A model generated the notes under the pieces. The model was not told where the DNA came from and made no database searches. It worked only from the letters and a program-made list of their open reading frames with translations. Below, piece by piece: positions 1-10,815 of a stretch of DNA of 64,000 bases; position 1 is the first letter of the stretch, and the number at the start of each line of letters is the position of its first letter. Source of the stretch: Dromiciops gliroides (taxonomy: Eukaryota > Chordata > Mammalia > Microbiotheria > Microbiotheriidae); NCBI RefSeq assembly GCF_019393635.1, contig NC_057862.1, forward strand, positions 701,285,825-701,349,824. The letters run 5' to 3'. The position numbers and the translations under genes were made by a program.

Positions 1-97
1 AGCTAGTAAGTGTTAAGTGTCTTGAGGCTGGATTTGAACTCAGGTCTTCCTGAATCCAGGGCCAGTGCTCTATCCACTGTGTCACCTAGCTGCCCCC
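1..97 (-). repeat. tRNA-derived CORE-SINE, cut by window edge
   Basis: The sequence reads in antisense from the SINE core (AGCTAGTAAGTGTTAAGTGTC) to the head (CACCTAGCTGCCCCC). Its A-tail side lies outside the window. It sits directly against L1 sequence from 98 on, so it probably inserted into that L1. Confidence 0.9.
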
Positions 98-935
98 ATT
101 CACAGTTCTTCATCAAACAGTATTGCTAGCTCTGTGCACAATGTTGTTTCTTCTGCTTACTTCACTATATATCATTTCATACATGTCTTTCCAGGCCTTT
201 CTGAAGTCATCCTGCTTGTCATTTCTTATAGCACAATAATATTCTATCACCATCCCATGCCACAGCTTGTTTAGCCATTCCCCAATTTATGTGTATTCCT
301 TTGATTTCCAATTCTTAGCCACCACAAAAAGAACTCCTATAAATATTTTTGGACAAACAGGTCTTTTTCTCTTCTGGGGGATGTCTTCGGGGTATAAACC
401 TAGCAGTGGTATTGCTAGATCAAAGGGTACACACAGTTCTATAACCCTTTGGACATAGTTCCAAGTTGCTCTCCAGAATGGTTGGATATTTTCACAACAC
501 CAACAGTGGATTAGTGTCCCAGCTTTTCCACATCCCCATCAACATTCAATATTTTCCATTTTTTGTTATATTTGCCACCCTGATAGTTGTGAGGTAATAC
601 CTCGCAGTTGTCTTAATTTGTATTTCTCTGATCAATAGTGATCTAGAGCATTTTTCACTTGATTATAGATATCTTTGATTTCTTTGTCTGAAAACTGCCT
701 GTTCATATCCTCTGACCACTTATCAATTGGAGATTGACTTCTATTTTTATATATTTGACTCAGTTCTCTATATATTTGAGAAATAAGGCCTTTTCAGAGA
801 TACTTTTTTCAAAAATTCTTTCCCAGTTTTCTGCTTCCTTTGCAATCTTGGTTATATTAGTTTTGTTTGAGCAAAATCTTTTTAATTTTATATAATCAAA
901 ATGATCTGTTTTACATTTAATTTTATTCTCTGTAT
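98..935 (-). mobile_element. L1 fragment, C-terminal part of ORF2 (antisense)
   Basis: The plus strand is antisense to the L1 ORF2 C-terminus. In the minus-strand frame near 935-760 the peptide KTDHFDYIKLKRFCSNK and then ENWERIFEKS matches the L1 ORF2 region that in human reads WDLIKLKSFC...TWEKIFA. Toward 100 it runs to the end of ORF2. The element stops abruptly at 935 at an LTR. The missing upstream part of ORF2 is found in opposite orientation at 6545-7360 (see findings). Confidence 0.85.
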
Positions 936-1437
936 TGTGAGAAAATAATGGGATTTGGCAGATACTCAAAGACCCACCTGGAGATTAATCTAAACTGATT
1001 GAATGAAGTGAGAGTGATTGACTTTGCTGATTAGCCTACTTCAAGTTAATTAGACTGTAACCACACCTGGCCAGCCCTTAAGGAGGTATTGTTCTCAGAA
1101 GCTGAGGACTTTGAACTCAACTCAAGACCACCTTCAAGTCCAGTGAACCAATGGATTTGGATGACGCCTGCCAATCAGCTCGAATCAGTGTGTAAGGACC
1201 GCCCCATGCTTCAGACCTATAAAAAGCTTCCACACTCAGTTTGAGAGGAGTTCATGGTTGAAGCAGGCTTGTGGCAGAGGACTTGAGGAAGAACCCGACC
1301 AGGCTGGAACTCTAGGCTAGATAGGCCTTTTCTTAACTTTCTGAACTCCACATGAATACCTGGTATGCTTTAATAAATGCTTAATGCTCAAAGACTGGTG
1401 CTAAAGCTTCTAATTTAAGGCGACCATACATTTAGAT
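936..1437 (+). mobile_element. Solo LTR, family A, plus orientation
   Basis: Starts TGTGAGAAAATAATGG. It contains a TATA box (CCTATAAAAAGCTTCC, near 1218) and a polyadenylation signal in TTTAATAAATGCTTAA near 1370. The last bases of the family's 3' end (ending ACATCACA in another copy) are missing. A second copy of the same family lies inverted at 7361-7892. The host flanks differ on the two sides: L1 on the left, RTE-tailed SINE on the right. Family name unknown; an old, clearly diverged retroviral LTR. Confidence 0.8.
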
Positions 1438-1690
1438 TTTCGCAAAGATACTAGAGTGGTTTGTCATTTCCTTCTCTAGCTCATGGGTTTTTTTTTTTTT
1501 AAGTGAGGCAATTGGGGTTAAGTGACTTACCCAGGGTCACACAGCTAGTAAGTATTAAGTGTCTGAGGCCGGATTTGAACTCAGGTACTCTTGACTCCAG
1601 GGCTGGTGCTTTATCCACTGCACCACCTAGCTGCCCCTCTAGCTCATGTTTTTACAGATGAGGTTAAGCCAAACCAAGGAAAATTGTGAC
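1438..1690 (-). repeat. RTE-tailed SINE, 5' two-thirds, split by a CORE-SINE
   Basis: Antisense to the marsupial SINE whose body reads AAATGGCAAACCACTCCAGTATCTTTGCC. It breaks at the LTR at exactly the point (…TATCTTTGC) where the fragment at 7893-7957 (CAAGAAAACACC…) resumes. A CORE-SINE is inserted inside it at 1486-1637. Confidence 0.75.
1486..1637 (-). repeat. CORE-SINE with target-site duplication
   Basis: Poly-T start, core GTGACTTACCCAGGGTCACACAGCTAG, head ending CACCTAGCTGCCCC. It is flanked by the 11-bp direct repeat TCTAGCTCATG at 1475-1485 and 1638-1648, so this is a complete retroposition event. Confidence 0.9.
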
Positions 1691-2034
1691 ATGCCTGATA
1701 TGGTTTCTGAATTTCATTTTATTATTCTTTTACCTAATCCAATTAAAGTGTTTATTAAGATAATAAACAGAGGTTTTTATTGAGAGCTGTGAAGGAAAGA
1801 AGGGGTGGCTAAGTGGGAGAGTTGAATGGTGGACCCACAGCTCTAAATGGATATCAGTCTGATTTATCCTAATATGAGAACTGGACTCAGTGAGTAAATG
1901 ACAATCATGGGCCCTTGAGGTCCTGACTATGAACAAGCAGCTTGTCAAATATTCACAGCATTCTTGGATGCTACATAATTCTAAGAACTTCAAAGTACTT
2001 TATAGTTAGTATTGGAAAACAGTGTTTTTCAGTT

Positions 2035-2225
2035 AAAAAAAGAATGCTACTTTTGAAGCCAAAGGATCTGGAGTGAAATGGCAGTTCTTCCATTGACAGT
2101 GTGTGTGACCTTGGTTAAATCCCTCAAAACAAAAGATTCTCTGTGCCTCAGTTGACCTATATATAAAATGACAGGGTTGGACTAGGTTACTTACAAGGTG
2201 CCTCCCAGCTCTCAATCCATGAGCT
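2035..2225 (+). repeat. MIR/THER1-like ancient SINE
   Basis: Contains the typical run of a MIR-class CORE-SINE: GTGTGTGACCTTGGTTAAATC, then GTGCCTCAGTTGACC, then a tail resembling GGGTTGGACTAGGT…CCTCCCAGCTCTCAATC. Strongly diverged. The exact family is a guess. The neighbouring 1691-2034 and 2226-2440 show nothing I recognise. Confidence 0.55.
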
Positions 2226-2439
2226 CATGCACATCATATTTCACTTCCAACAGGACCCTGAGAAGGAGAGGGTCCTACTAGGCTTTGCCTTGAGCTCTCC
2301 TCGATTCTCCCTCTATTGCTTGGCGTCATCATCATCTCTCATGGGTTTAGTTATTTTTTTTATGCAGAGAGCTCACAGATCTCTATATCCTGGGCTCTTT
2401 CCAGTCCCACATCAGTAATTTCTTGTTAGACATTTAAAA

Positions 2440-3215
2440 CTGAATATCCCATCGGTATCTCAAATTCATAACATCAAAGGAAGAACTCATGATGTTTTAG
2501 CCCAAATTGCCCTATTTGTGTCGAGGGCATCACCACCCTACCAGTCACCAAAGTAAGCAACCTCAAAGCTATTCTCCATGCCTTGCTCTCCCTCACCCTG
2601 CATGTCTAATCAGTGCTAAATGTTGTTTCTACCTTCATGTCTCTCTCTCCTTCTCTCTGCTCAGTCACCAATCTTCTTCAGCTGCTCATCACCTCTCCTC
2701 TGAGCTATTACAACATTGTCCTAATTGGTCTTCTGCTTCAAGTCTCTTCCCACTTTACTCCATTCTGCAAACAGCTGTGAAAGTATAAAGTACTTTACTC
2801 CTTAAAGTACAGTTATGACAATACTGCCCTACTCAATCAACCCCATTGGCTCCCCATTGCCTCTAGGGACAAATATGAACAGGAGTTTATTTTGTTTGGC
2901 ATTTAACCTTCATAACCTGGATCCTGCCTTGTTTTATATTAATTTATATTAATCATTAATTATCATATAATTTCTATTAATTCCCTTCACAAATTTTTTG
3001 GTCCAGTAAAACTGGTTTCCTTGCTTTTCTTCATGTCTGACACTCCATCTCTAGCCTCTAGGCTTTTATCCTGGTTGTCTCCCATGCCTGGAATTCCCTT
3101 TCTCCTTACCTCCCCCACTTAGAATCTTTTATTCCTTTCAAAATTGAGCACAAATGTCACCTTCTATATGATGCCCTTCCTGATTTCCCCCTCCCAGGTG
3201 CTCATGCTCATTCTC
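2440..3215 (+). mobile_element. L2 LINE 3' region
   Basis: Sequence follows the sense L2 3' region: a CTGCTCA…ATTGGTCTTCTGCTTCAAGTCTC stretch, TTGGCTCCCCATTGCCTCTAGG, GGCATTTAACCTTCATAACCTGG, and TGCCTGGAATTCCCTTTCTCC ahead of CAAATGTCACCTTCTATATGATGCCCTTCC. Old and diverged. No intact frame. Confidence 0.7.
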
Positions 3216-3789
3216 CCACCCCATCACCATGCCAAAGAAAAAAAATACCTGGTATGAGGTGGGGAGTATTGAGAGGGCAGAATCAGGAAGGGGATGGAAT
3301 AGTGACAGTGATGCCAACAAAAGAAAAAAAAAAAGAAAGCGGGTATCAATTAAGCATTTTAAAGAATTCATAAATGGAAATTAAAACAACTGTGAGGTAT
3401 TACCTCACAATTATGAGGTTGGCAAATATAACAAAAAAAAGGGAAAATATTGGATGTTGGAGGGGATATGGGAAAGCTGGGATGCTAGTCCACTATTGGT
3501 GGAGTTGTGAAAAGATCCAACCATTCTGGAGAGCAATTTGGAACTATCCCCAAAGGGCTATAGAACTGTACATACCTTTTGATCTAGCAATACCATTGCT
3601 AGGTTTATACTCCAAAGACATCCCCCAAAAGAGAAAAAGACCTGTTTGTCCAAAAATATTTATAGCAGCTCTTTTTGTGGTGGCTTAGAATTGTAAATCA
3701 AAGGAATGCCCATCAATTGGGGAATGGCTTAAACAAGCTGTGGTATATGATGCTGATGGAATATTATTGTGCTATAAGAAATGACAAGC

Positions 3790-3907
3790 ACAGCGGGGTG
3801 GGGAGGGAGGGAGGAAGAAAATTTGGATCACAAAGTTTTTTTAAAAAATTGATGTCAAAATGTGTATTTTACATGTAATTTGGGAAAATAAAATTCTAAA
3901 TATAAAA
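3790..3907 (+). mobile_element. Very short 5'-truncated L1-type 3' end inserted in an L1
   Basis: About 115 bp comprising GGGGTGGGGAGGGAGGGAGG…AAAATTTGGATCACAAAG and an A-rich end with AATAAAATTC. The host L1 sequence AAATGACAAGCA is present on both sides (about 3779-3790 and 3912), as expected for a target-site duplication. Confidence 0.65.
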
Positions 3908-4109
3908 AAGAAAATGACAAGCAAAATGACTTCAGAAAGACCTGGAAAGACTTGTATGAACTGATGTATAGTGAAGTGAGCAGAACCAGGGGAATGTTGT
4001 GCACAGTGACAGCAATATTGTTTAATGAAGAACTGTGAATGACTTGACTATTCTCAATAATACAATGATCCAATACAATCCCAAAGAACTAATGATAAAG
4101 CATGCGATC

Positions 4110-4652
4110 TGAGAGAAAGAGAAAAAGTCTCCCACCAGAAAAATGTTGTTATCTCAGAAAAAAAGGCAGCAAGGGAGTCTGAGTAAAAAAGGAGGATTGC
4201 AGAAAGGGGACCTCAAGGCTAAAAGACAGTCTTGCAGGTGCCTAAAAGTAGATATAGAAGAGAACTTCAAGGCTAGTAGTCTAGCTAGTCCAAGTGTGCC
4301 AAGGTTAAAACTAGTTTGTACTGCACTTGCTTGATTAGTTTATGCATATTAACTGCCAAAACCCCAAAGGCAGAGACTGCTGCCATTTTCAAACATGCAA
4401 TGTATGTAATGGGAAGGGGGACCTGTTAAAGGGAAATATGTAGTAGCATTCTCGGAAGATTGTACACCTCTTAGTCTTCTACTAATGAGGTGAAGAGGGG
4501 AGGGACCTTTGTGATAGGCTTAAAGATTAAAAAGAATAGTTTGCTGTGGCAAAGTGAGCCACTCTTCTATAGTGTGTGCCCAATCTTGGAAGAATGTAAT
4601 AAGCCTTCATATATTCACCAAAAGGGAAAGTCCAGTATTTTTATTTCTGACA
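4110..4652 (+). mobile_element. Probable solo LTR, family D
   Basis: A 543-bp block starting TGAGAGAAAG and ending TTTCTGACA interrupts an otherwise continuous L1 3' UTR (GCATGCGATC | block | ATATCTACCTCC). A GATC/TATC short repeat flanks it. It has an AATAAG signal-like site near 4600. Called an LTR from its TG…CA ends, size and short duplication. No internal retroviral sequence accompanies it. Confidence 0.55.
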
Positions 4653-4888
4653 ATATCTACCTCCAAAGAAAGAACTGATACTAACTGAACAGATTGAAGC
4701 ATGCTACTTGTCACCTTCTTTCATTTTTTCTTTTATTCAAGTTTTCTTATATGACATTATTAATATGGTAATGTTTTACATAATTGCACATGTATAACCT
4801 ATATCTGATTGCTTACTGCCTTGGGGAAGGGGGAAGGGAGGGAGGGAAGGAAGGAGGGATAAAATTTGAAACTGAAAACTTTATTTTT

Positions 4889-5800
4889 TTAAAGTCTAAG
4901 TATTTATTAGAATTATTAAATAAAAGAGTACTGCAGATTTAATTTCACATCTTGGCTATGTTTTGACAAGGGAAATGCTACTAAGAACCTAGCAACATCC
5001 TTCTGTCCCAAGCCAGAGATGAACTAATGCCCTGCCCCCACCCATCCTCCAAACTCACAACCATTCCTTATTTCCCAACTAAACAACACAGCAAATAAAG
5101 ACAGTATGAAACATCAATAAACAAACAGAAGAGTTTAAAGTGTGCCAATACATTGTGTTTTTTGCTTTTTGGTTTTTGTTGTTTGTGTGTGTGTGTGTGT
5201 CTGTGTGTCTGTGTGTCTGTGTGTCTGTGTGTCTGTGTGGGGGCAATGAGGGTTAAGTGACTTGCCCAGGGTCACACAGCTAGTAAGTGTCAAGTGTCTG
5301 AGGCCGGATTTGAACTCAGGTACTCCAGAATCCAGTGCTGGTGCTTTATCTACTGCGCCACCTAGCTGCCCCATGCCAATACATTATGTAGCTATTCTAA
5401 TAAATGATTAAGAGTCATCTACACTAGTACTTCTGGGTAGAAGTTGTATCTTTCATATCTACACAGCAAGAGACAATTCAATATTCTGAGCATGCTCCAT
5501 GGTAAAATTATAAATGCTGCTATGCCAAAATCACAATAGTGAGCACGTGGATTTTCCCCTCACATGCTTCTTTTTGGGACACACTAGAGCTGCCCTAGCA
5601 CAGAAGAGGAGGAACATGTGCAGGCTACACTGGGAAAGCACAGTCAGATGCTTTAGCACAAATATGATATCCGAAACCAAAAACTTTACATAAAAATGTG
5701 TATTATTTTAAAAAAAGAATTCACAGAAACATAAAGGTTCAGAGGAAATCACAAACAGGACAGCTTTGATATGAACATTTTGAATCTATTATACTTTTAA
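4889..5800 (-). pseudogene. Possible retrocopy of a host 3' UTR, gene not identified
   Basis: Read on the minus strand, this block looks like a 3' untranslated region. It is AT-rich non-repetitive sequence with AATAAA-type signals (for example AATAATTCTAATAAATAC near 4900) and ends in an A-rich tail where it meets the L1 at about 4888. I see no coding frame. A SINE is inserted at 5155-5373. The gene of origin is not recognised. The alternative is plain unique intergenic DNA. Confidence 0.3.
5155..5373 (-). repeat. CORE-SINE with expanded TG/CTGTGTG tail
   Basis: A complete antisense CORE-SINE whose T-tract is followed by a (TG)n and (CTGTGTG)n microsatellite at about 5183-5238. It is flanked by a 12-bp duplication TGCCAATACATT at 5143-5154 and 5374-5385. 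Confidence 0.9.
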
Positions 5801-6540
5801 AAAAGAAAACAAACTGAATGTGCTAGAAAAATTAATGCATTAATAAATAAAAAGCATTAATGAACATTTAATCTGTTATAGGCATTGTGTAAAGTTTGGA
5901 GGATATCATTTTAAAAAGAGAAAAAGATAGTGCTTGCTATCTAAGAGCTTACTTCTATTGAGGGAATGATGATGGGGGGAGAAGGAGTTACCCATTCTGT
6001 GGCAGACAAATAGTGAGATAGCCTGTGTGGGTGGGATGAACGAAATGTAAAATTGAAGAGTGACCTGATGCCTGGGGCCAGCCACTATATGGACTAACCT
6101 GAGTGGGCTAGTTTACACATAATCACCAGTCCACTGTGTTAGTTCCTAGGGCAGGTGCTCCAGAGTTGAGTAGATTAGCATCCTCAGAGAATAAGATTAT
6201 GGATTGGGAGAAGCCTGGATATAGAAGTATACACCTTAGGTCAGGTGCAATGAGTGCTGATCCAGGCATTGGGGTTACATCCTACAGATGCTAGAGTTAA
6301 TGTTACCATAGCTTTAAGAGCAAAATGGAATGTTTAAATTTGTCAGTTGGGGATGGCAATTTTTTAGAAACTGGGAAGAGGGAATTAAAGGAAATAGTCT
6401 GAGATAAACTATTAAGACAAAAATTAAAAAGAGGATTAGAAAAATCTTTCTTAGAAGTCTTGACTGTATGAAGACATGTTTTACAAAGAGAATTTTATGA
6501 GGAATAAAGTTGGAGAAGAGACTCTTAAGAATGATGACTT
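5801..6540. other. Unassigned intergenic sequence
   Basis: The part near 5840-5960 (GGCATTGTGTAAAG…AAGAGCTTACTTCTATTG) resembles a common old marsupial dispersed repeat (…CACTGTGCTAAGC…AAGGAGCTTACATTCTA). Nothing else is recognised, and there is no convincing coding frame. Confidence 0.4.
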
Positions 6541-6544
6541 GATG

Positions 6545-7360
6545 CAGGATATAAAATAAACCCACATAAATTATCAACATTTCTATATTACCAACAAAGT
6601 ACAGCAACAACAGATAGAAAGAGAAATTCCATTTAAAATAATTGTGGCCAATATAAAATACTTGGGATTAATTAATTAAATACCTGCCAAGACAAACACA
6701 GGAACTATATGACCAGAACTACAAAACACTTTTCACAGAAATAAAGTCAGATCTAAACAACTGGAAAAAATATTATTTGCTCATGGGTAGACTGAGCCAA
6801 TATAATAAAAAATTATAATCCTATGTAAGTTAATTTATTTATTTAGTGCTATACCAATCAAACTATCCCAAAAGTATTTTAGAGATCTAGAAAAAACAAT
6901 AACAAAATTCATCTGGTAGAAAAAAAAGCTCAGGGATATCATGGGAATCAATGAAAAAATATGAAAGAAGGTGGTCTAGCAGTAACAGATCTCAAACTAT
7001 ATTATGAAGCAGTAATTATTGAAACAATCTAGTACTGGCTAAAAAATAGAGAGGTGGATCAGTGGAATAGAATAGGTACAAATTACACTATAGTAAATGA
7101 CTATAGTAATCTAGTATATGATAAACCCAAAGATCTAAGCTTTTGAAACAAAACCTCATTGTTTGACCAAAACTGCAGGGAAAACTGGAAAATAGTATGG
7201 TAGAAACTAGGAATACACTAACATCTCACACCATATACTAATCAAAATGGGTACAAGATTTACACATAAAGGATGATACCATAAGCAAATTAAGGGAGTA
7301 TGGAATCATTTATCTGTCAGATTTATGGGCAGGGGAAGAATTTAGGACCAAAGAAGATAT
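6545..7360 (+). mobile_element. L1 ORF2 fragment (sense), stops at an LTR
   Basis: Sense L1 ORF2 from behind the RT core onward, for example AATACTTGGGATTAATT, GATCAGTGGAATAGAATAGG and, at the end, GEEFRTKEDI (7321-7360). It stops at the LTR at 7361. The next ORF2 residues (TENKIKCKTDHFDYIKLK) are encoded on the other strand starting at 935. Confidence 0.8.
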
Positions 7361-7892
7361 TGTGATGTTTAAAATCTAACAATGATGTCTAAAAAGTCTA
7401 ATGTGTGGTCTCCTTAAATTAGAAGCTTTAGCACCAGTCTTTGGGCATTAAGCATTTATTAAAGTATACTAAGTATTAGAAAAAATGGAACACTTGGAGT
7501 TAAGAAAAGGCCTAGAGTTCCAACCCGGTCTGGTTCTTCCTCAAGTCCTTCACCATGAGCCTGCTTCAACCATGAACTGCTGCTCAAATTGAGTGTGGAA
7601 GCTTTTATAGGTCTGGAGCAGAGGCAGTCCTTACACACTGCTTCAAGCTGATTGTTTAGTGTCATCCAAATCCAATGATTTGGTCACTGGACTTGAAGGT
7701 GGTCTCGAACTGAGTTCAAAGTCCTCAGCTTCTGAGAACAATACCTCCTTAAGGGCCATCCAAGGTGTGGTTACAATCTAACTTGAAGTAGGTTAATCAG
7801 CAAAGTCAATAACTCTCACTTAATTCAATCAGTTTAGATTAATCTCCAGGTGGGCCTTTGAGTATCTGCCAAAATCCCATTATTTTCTCACA
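7361..7892 (-). mobile_element. Solo LTR, family A, minus orientation
   Basis: Same family as 936-1437, reverse orientation: starts TGTGATGTTTAAAATC and ends CCCATTATTTTCTCACA. The reverse complement shows the TATA box (CTATAAAAGCTTCC) and TTTAATAAATGCTTAA. No direct repeat is seen at its two ends, and the flanks are of different kinds (L1 left, SINE right). Old, no internal region. Confidence 0.85.
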
Positions 7893-7957
7893 CAAGAAAA
7901 CACCAGATGGGGTCATGAAGAGTTGGACATGACTGAAGTTACTCAACAACAACAAAA
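7893..7957 (+). repeat. RTE-tailed SINE, 3' third
   Basis: CAAGAAAACACCAGATGGGG…GAGTTGGACATGACTGAAG and then ACTCAACAACAACAAAAA is the 3' end of the same SINE whose 5' part is at 1438-1690. The two pieces meet base to base without overlap. Confidence 0.75.
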
Positions 7958-8499
7958 AGCAGTCTGGGAAAGTCTGGGGAAGAAATAGGAGATCATTAGA
8001 CCTGTGACCTGTTTTGAACATGTTGAGATTGAGATACCTACTGGAATTCAGTCTAGGATGGATGTCCAAGAGGCAGATGGGGATGTGTGGTTGGACCTCA
8101 GCAGGGAGAGTAGGACTGGATATAGGATCTGGGCATCATCTTCACAGATATGATAATTGAGAACTCAGGAGCTGATGAGATCACCAAGTGACATAGTATA
8201 GATATAGAAAAGGGTCAGCTCTTGTGGGACACCTGCTCCTCTAGGAAAGGAGACCAAGGAATGGTCATGCACATGAGAGGAGAGTCATGAGAGAACAGTG
8301 TTACCAAAGTTTAGGGAGGATTGAATATCCTGGAGAAGAGGCTGATCAACAGTGCTCAAGGCTGCAGAAAGTCAAGAAGAAGGAAGGTCGAGAGAAGACC
8401 ATTAGATTTGGGAATTAAGAAAGCATCGGACATCGTAGGTACTATAGAAATGCTTACTCTGCTTCACTTAGTTGAATAAGATGGAGAGACATGAGCTAG
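7958..8499. other. Old dispersed repeat, family not assigned
   Basis: GA-rich text such as GGGAATTAAGAAAGCATC and CTGGAGAAGAGGCTGATCAAC. Similar prose-like GA-rich sequence recurs at 20800-21560. It looks like a decayed dispersed repeat, not a gene. Confidence 0.35.
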
Positions 8500-9010
8500 A
8501 TAATAAAACAGTTAGGTGGATTCAGAACTTGTAAATGATTGGAACCCCAAAGAGTCATTCATGAGCCAATATCAATGTAGGAGGCAAATATTTAGTAGAG
8601 ATGCCCAGCGACCTGTTTTTGGTCCTGTGGTGTTTAAAATTTTTTTAAAATCAGAGATCTTGGTGGAAGGCACAGGTGTCATGCTTGTCAGATTTGCAGA
8701 TTTGGGTGGGCTAAGCTGAATGTACTAGCTGCCATGTTGGATGACAGAGTTGGGATTCAAAGAGATCTTGAGAGGCTATAGCATGATGTGCTAAGTGTAC
8801 AAATCTTAAATTGATGTAGTTAACTGTGAAATCATATGCTTGGCTTCCAAAAAATCTACTTCATGACTAGGGCTTTGGTTAGGAATGACTAGAGAAAAGG
8901 TCCTGTGAAAAAGGTGTAGGAGTTTTTAATGGATTGCAAGCTTGAGAGGAATAAATTGTGGCAGCATCACTGCCCTGTGGGGCCAAAATTATATCTTCCA
9001 AAGCCTGTAT
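8500..9010 (+). mobile_element. CR1/L3 LINE fragment
   Basis: Resembles the sense 3' region of CR1/L3 (…GATCTTGGTGGAAGGCACAGG, …AAATCATATGCTTGGCTTCC, …AGTTTTTAATGGATTGCAAGC). Strongly diverged. Related pieces lie at 10460-10815 and 34265-35265. Confidence 0.5.
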
Positions 9011-10459
9011 GATCCCAGATGCATTAAAAATGCAGTAACATATTTTATGCATACACACATGCATATATACCCACACATATTTGTCTAATGGTAGCCATGG
9101 GTAGGGATTAAGAGAAAAAAGGGGAAAAAAGAAATTTACATCATAACTTTATTATATATTTAAAAGGAATAGCAAGTTGTACATAATAGATCTGCTGTTT
9201 CATGTGCAATCATCTTTTTAAAAATTATACTCTTATGGAAATGCTTGTTTTATTCAGTAAAGTTATCATGTGTTTGCAAAAAAGAAAAAAAGAAAGCACC
9301 GATAACTTTGGAGAGAACAGTTTTAGTTGAATGATGAAGTCGGAAGCCAGATTTTAGGGAATTCAGAAGAAGAGGAAGTGGTGGAACTTGGTTTAAAAGA
9401 TTTTCTCAAAAAGTTTAGCTGAAAAGGAAGGAGGGATAAAGGGTGAAAGCTATCAGAGATGGCTAAAGAGGGTGGAGGAGGAATGGGTATATTTGTAGTG
9501 GGGAAGGTGCTAGTAGATAAGGTGACACTGAAGACAAGAGAGAATGGGTACAGTAGTAGGGGAGATCTGCTGGAGAATTTGGGAGAGAATGGGATAGAGG
9601 GTATATATAGAGGGATCTGCCTTGATAAGGAGACAGGCCACCTCTTTACCCAAGAAAAGGGTAAAGGAGAAAATAGTGGGGAAAGATGTTTGAGTGATTT
9701 AAAATGAATAAGTGAGAAGAGGGTACTCTTGGAAAATGGTGTCAGTTTGGGGGGTGAAATATGAGGCAAGGCACTCAGTTGGAAAGTTGGGGGGAAATGG
9801 TGTGGGAGGATTGGTAAGGGATGGAAAAGATTTGGAATATTCACTGTGGTGAAAAGGACATGTCATTGCTTTGGGAGGTGTCAAAGGATTGCCTTGCTGC
9901 AGGGAGAACCCAATGGAGATTATGTCACTTAAATTTGTAATGAGTTCATTCAGCACAGTTCCATGACTTTTTCTAGCTTTGTTCAGCAGCATATGATATG
10001 AGTGAGGAAGGTGGAGGTAGAAGTAATGCATATTTGGGCTTTGGCAAAGTGTAATTGGTCACAGGGCACAAGGGGTTCCAAAGGATAGAACGGCATTGAC
10101 TGAGATGGTTCACCATGAGGTTGAGGAGAGAGATTGAGAGGGAGAGATGATTCAATGATTGGGGGTCCTCTATGGAGATCTAACCTTATGTCAGGGTGTG
10201 ATTTTGTGTCCTGTGAAGCTCTCAGTCTATAGGCAGCCTCAAACATTAGTGTGGGCTGGAGAACAGTAAGAGGCAAGAGGTGTCAGCATCAGGGAAGACA
10301 AGTTGGTGCAGAGTCAAGTTGAATGCATGCTCTTAGCTTCCTCCCTCCCTTCCTCATCCTTGGGTGCAAATGAGCTCCTTCATAAGGGGTGGACAAGGAG
10401 AATGTGGATAAAGAGATAGATTCTGGCAGAAGGGCAGAGCTTTCAGTGAACTCAAAGCT
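9011..10459. other. Unassigned GA-rich intergenic sequence
   Basis: About 1.4 kb of purine-rich plus-strand sequence. Long minus-strand frames here (for example 9323-9844) are proline/serine/leucine-rich, as expected of low-complexity DNA read in antisense, and show no domain. Probably a decayed repeat like 7958-8499. Confidence 0.4.
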
Positions 10460-10815
10460 GATGTATGGAATGGAATGATGGCACTTCTCTGGTTAGACAC
10501 TGGAAGTTCTGGGCACCTTGTTTTGGACAGGACACGGATAAGTTGGAGTGTATCTACAGGTGGGTGACCAGGATGGGGAGGGGTTGGTAGAGGGACCTGG
10601 ACATGCTTAGCCTTGTTTAGAAAAGGCTTGGGGAAGAGGAGAAGAGAGGAGAGGAGAGGGACAGGAGGAGGAGTGTCACCAAGAGTTTGGAGGGTTGCCT
10701 CAAGCTAGAGGAATCAGATTGGTTGTGATTTGCTATAGACTCAGGCAAAAAGAACTCAGACCACCAAGTGGAAGTTATAGAGGCAAATTTAGATCATAAA
10801 AAGGAAAAATAACTA
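10460..10815 (+). mobile_element. CR1/L3 LINE fragment
   Basis: Contains CTGGGCACCTTGTTTTGGACAGG, GGTGGGTGACCAGGATGGG, CTTAGCCTTGTTTAGAAAAGGC and AAGTTATAGAGGCAAATTTAG, matching the order of motifs in the CR1/L3 3' region. GAGGAGAG low-complexity sequence lies inside. Confidence 0.5.

Larger units (their letters stand above)
3372..4888 (+). mobile_element. L1 3' end with ORF2 C-terminus, carrying two insertions
   Basis: The frame at 3374-3688 encodes GCWRGYGKAGMLVHYWWSCE followed by PFDLAIPLLGLYSKDIPQKR and FIAALFVVA, the conserved C-terminal end of L1 ORF2. The 3' UTR ends at GGGAGGGAGGG…GGGATAAAATTTGAAACTGAAAACTTTA. Two later insertions interrupt it: a ~115-bp retroelement tail at 3790-3907 and an LTR at 4110-4652. 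Confidence 0.85.

Noticed and set aside
5135-5374. Frames reading ...DKAPALDSGVPEFKSGLRHLTLTSCV (also at 24562, 30854, 34030, 45638, 50255)
   Set aside because: These recurring peptides are translations of the CORE-SINE, not proteins.
9323-9844. 173-aa minus-strand open frame, rich in Pro, Ser, Leu and Phe
   Set aside because: It is the antisense of purine-rich low-complexity DNA, overlaps other open frames, and has no domain or codon signal.
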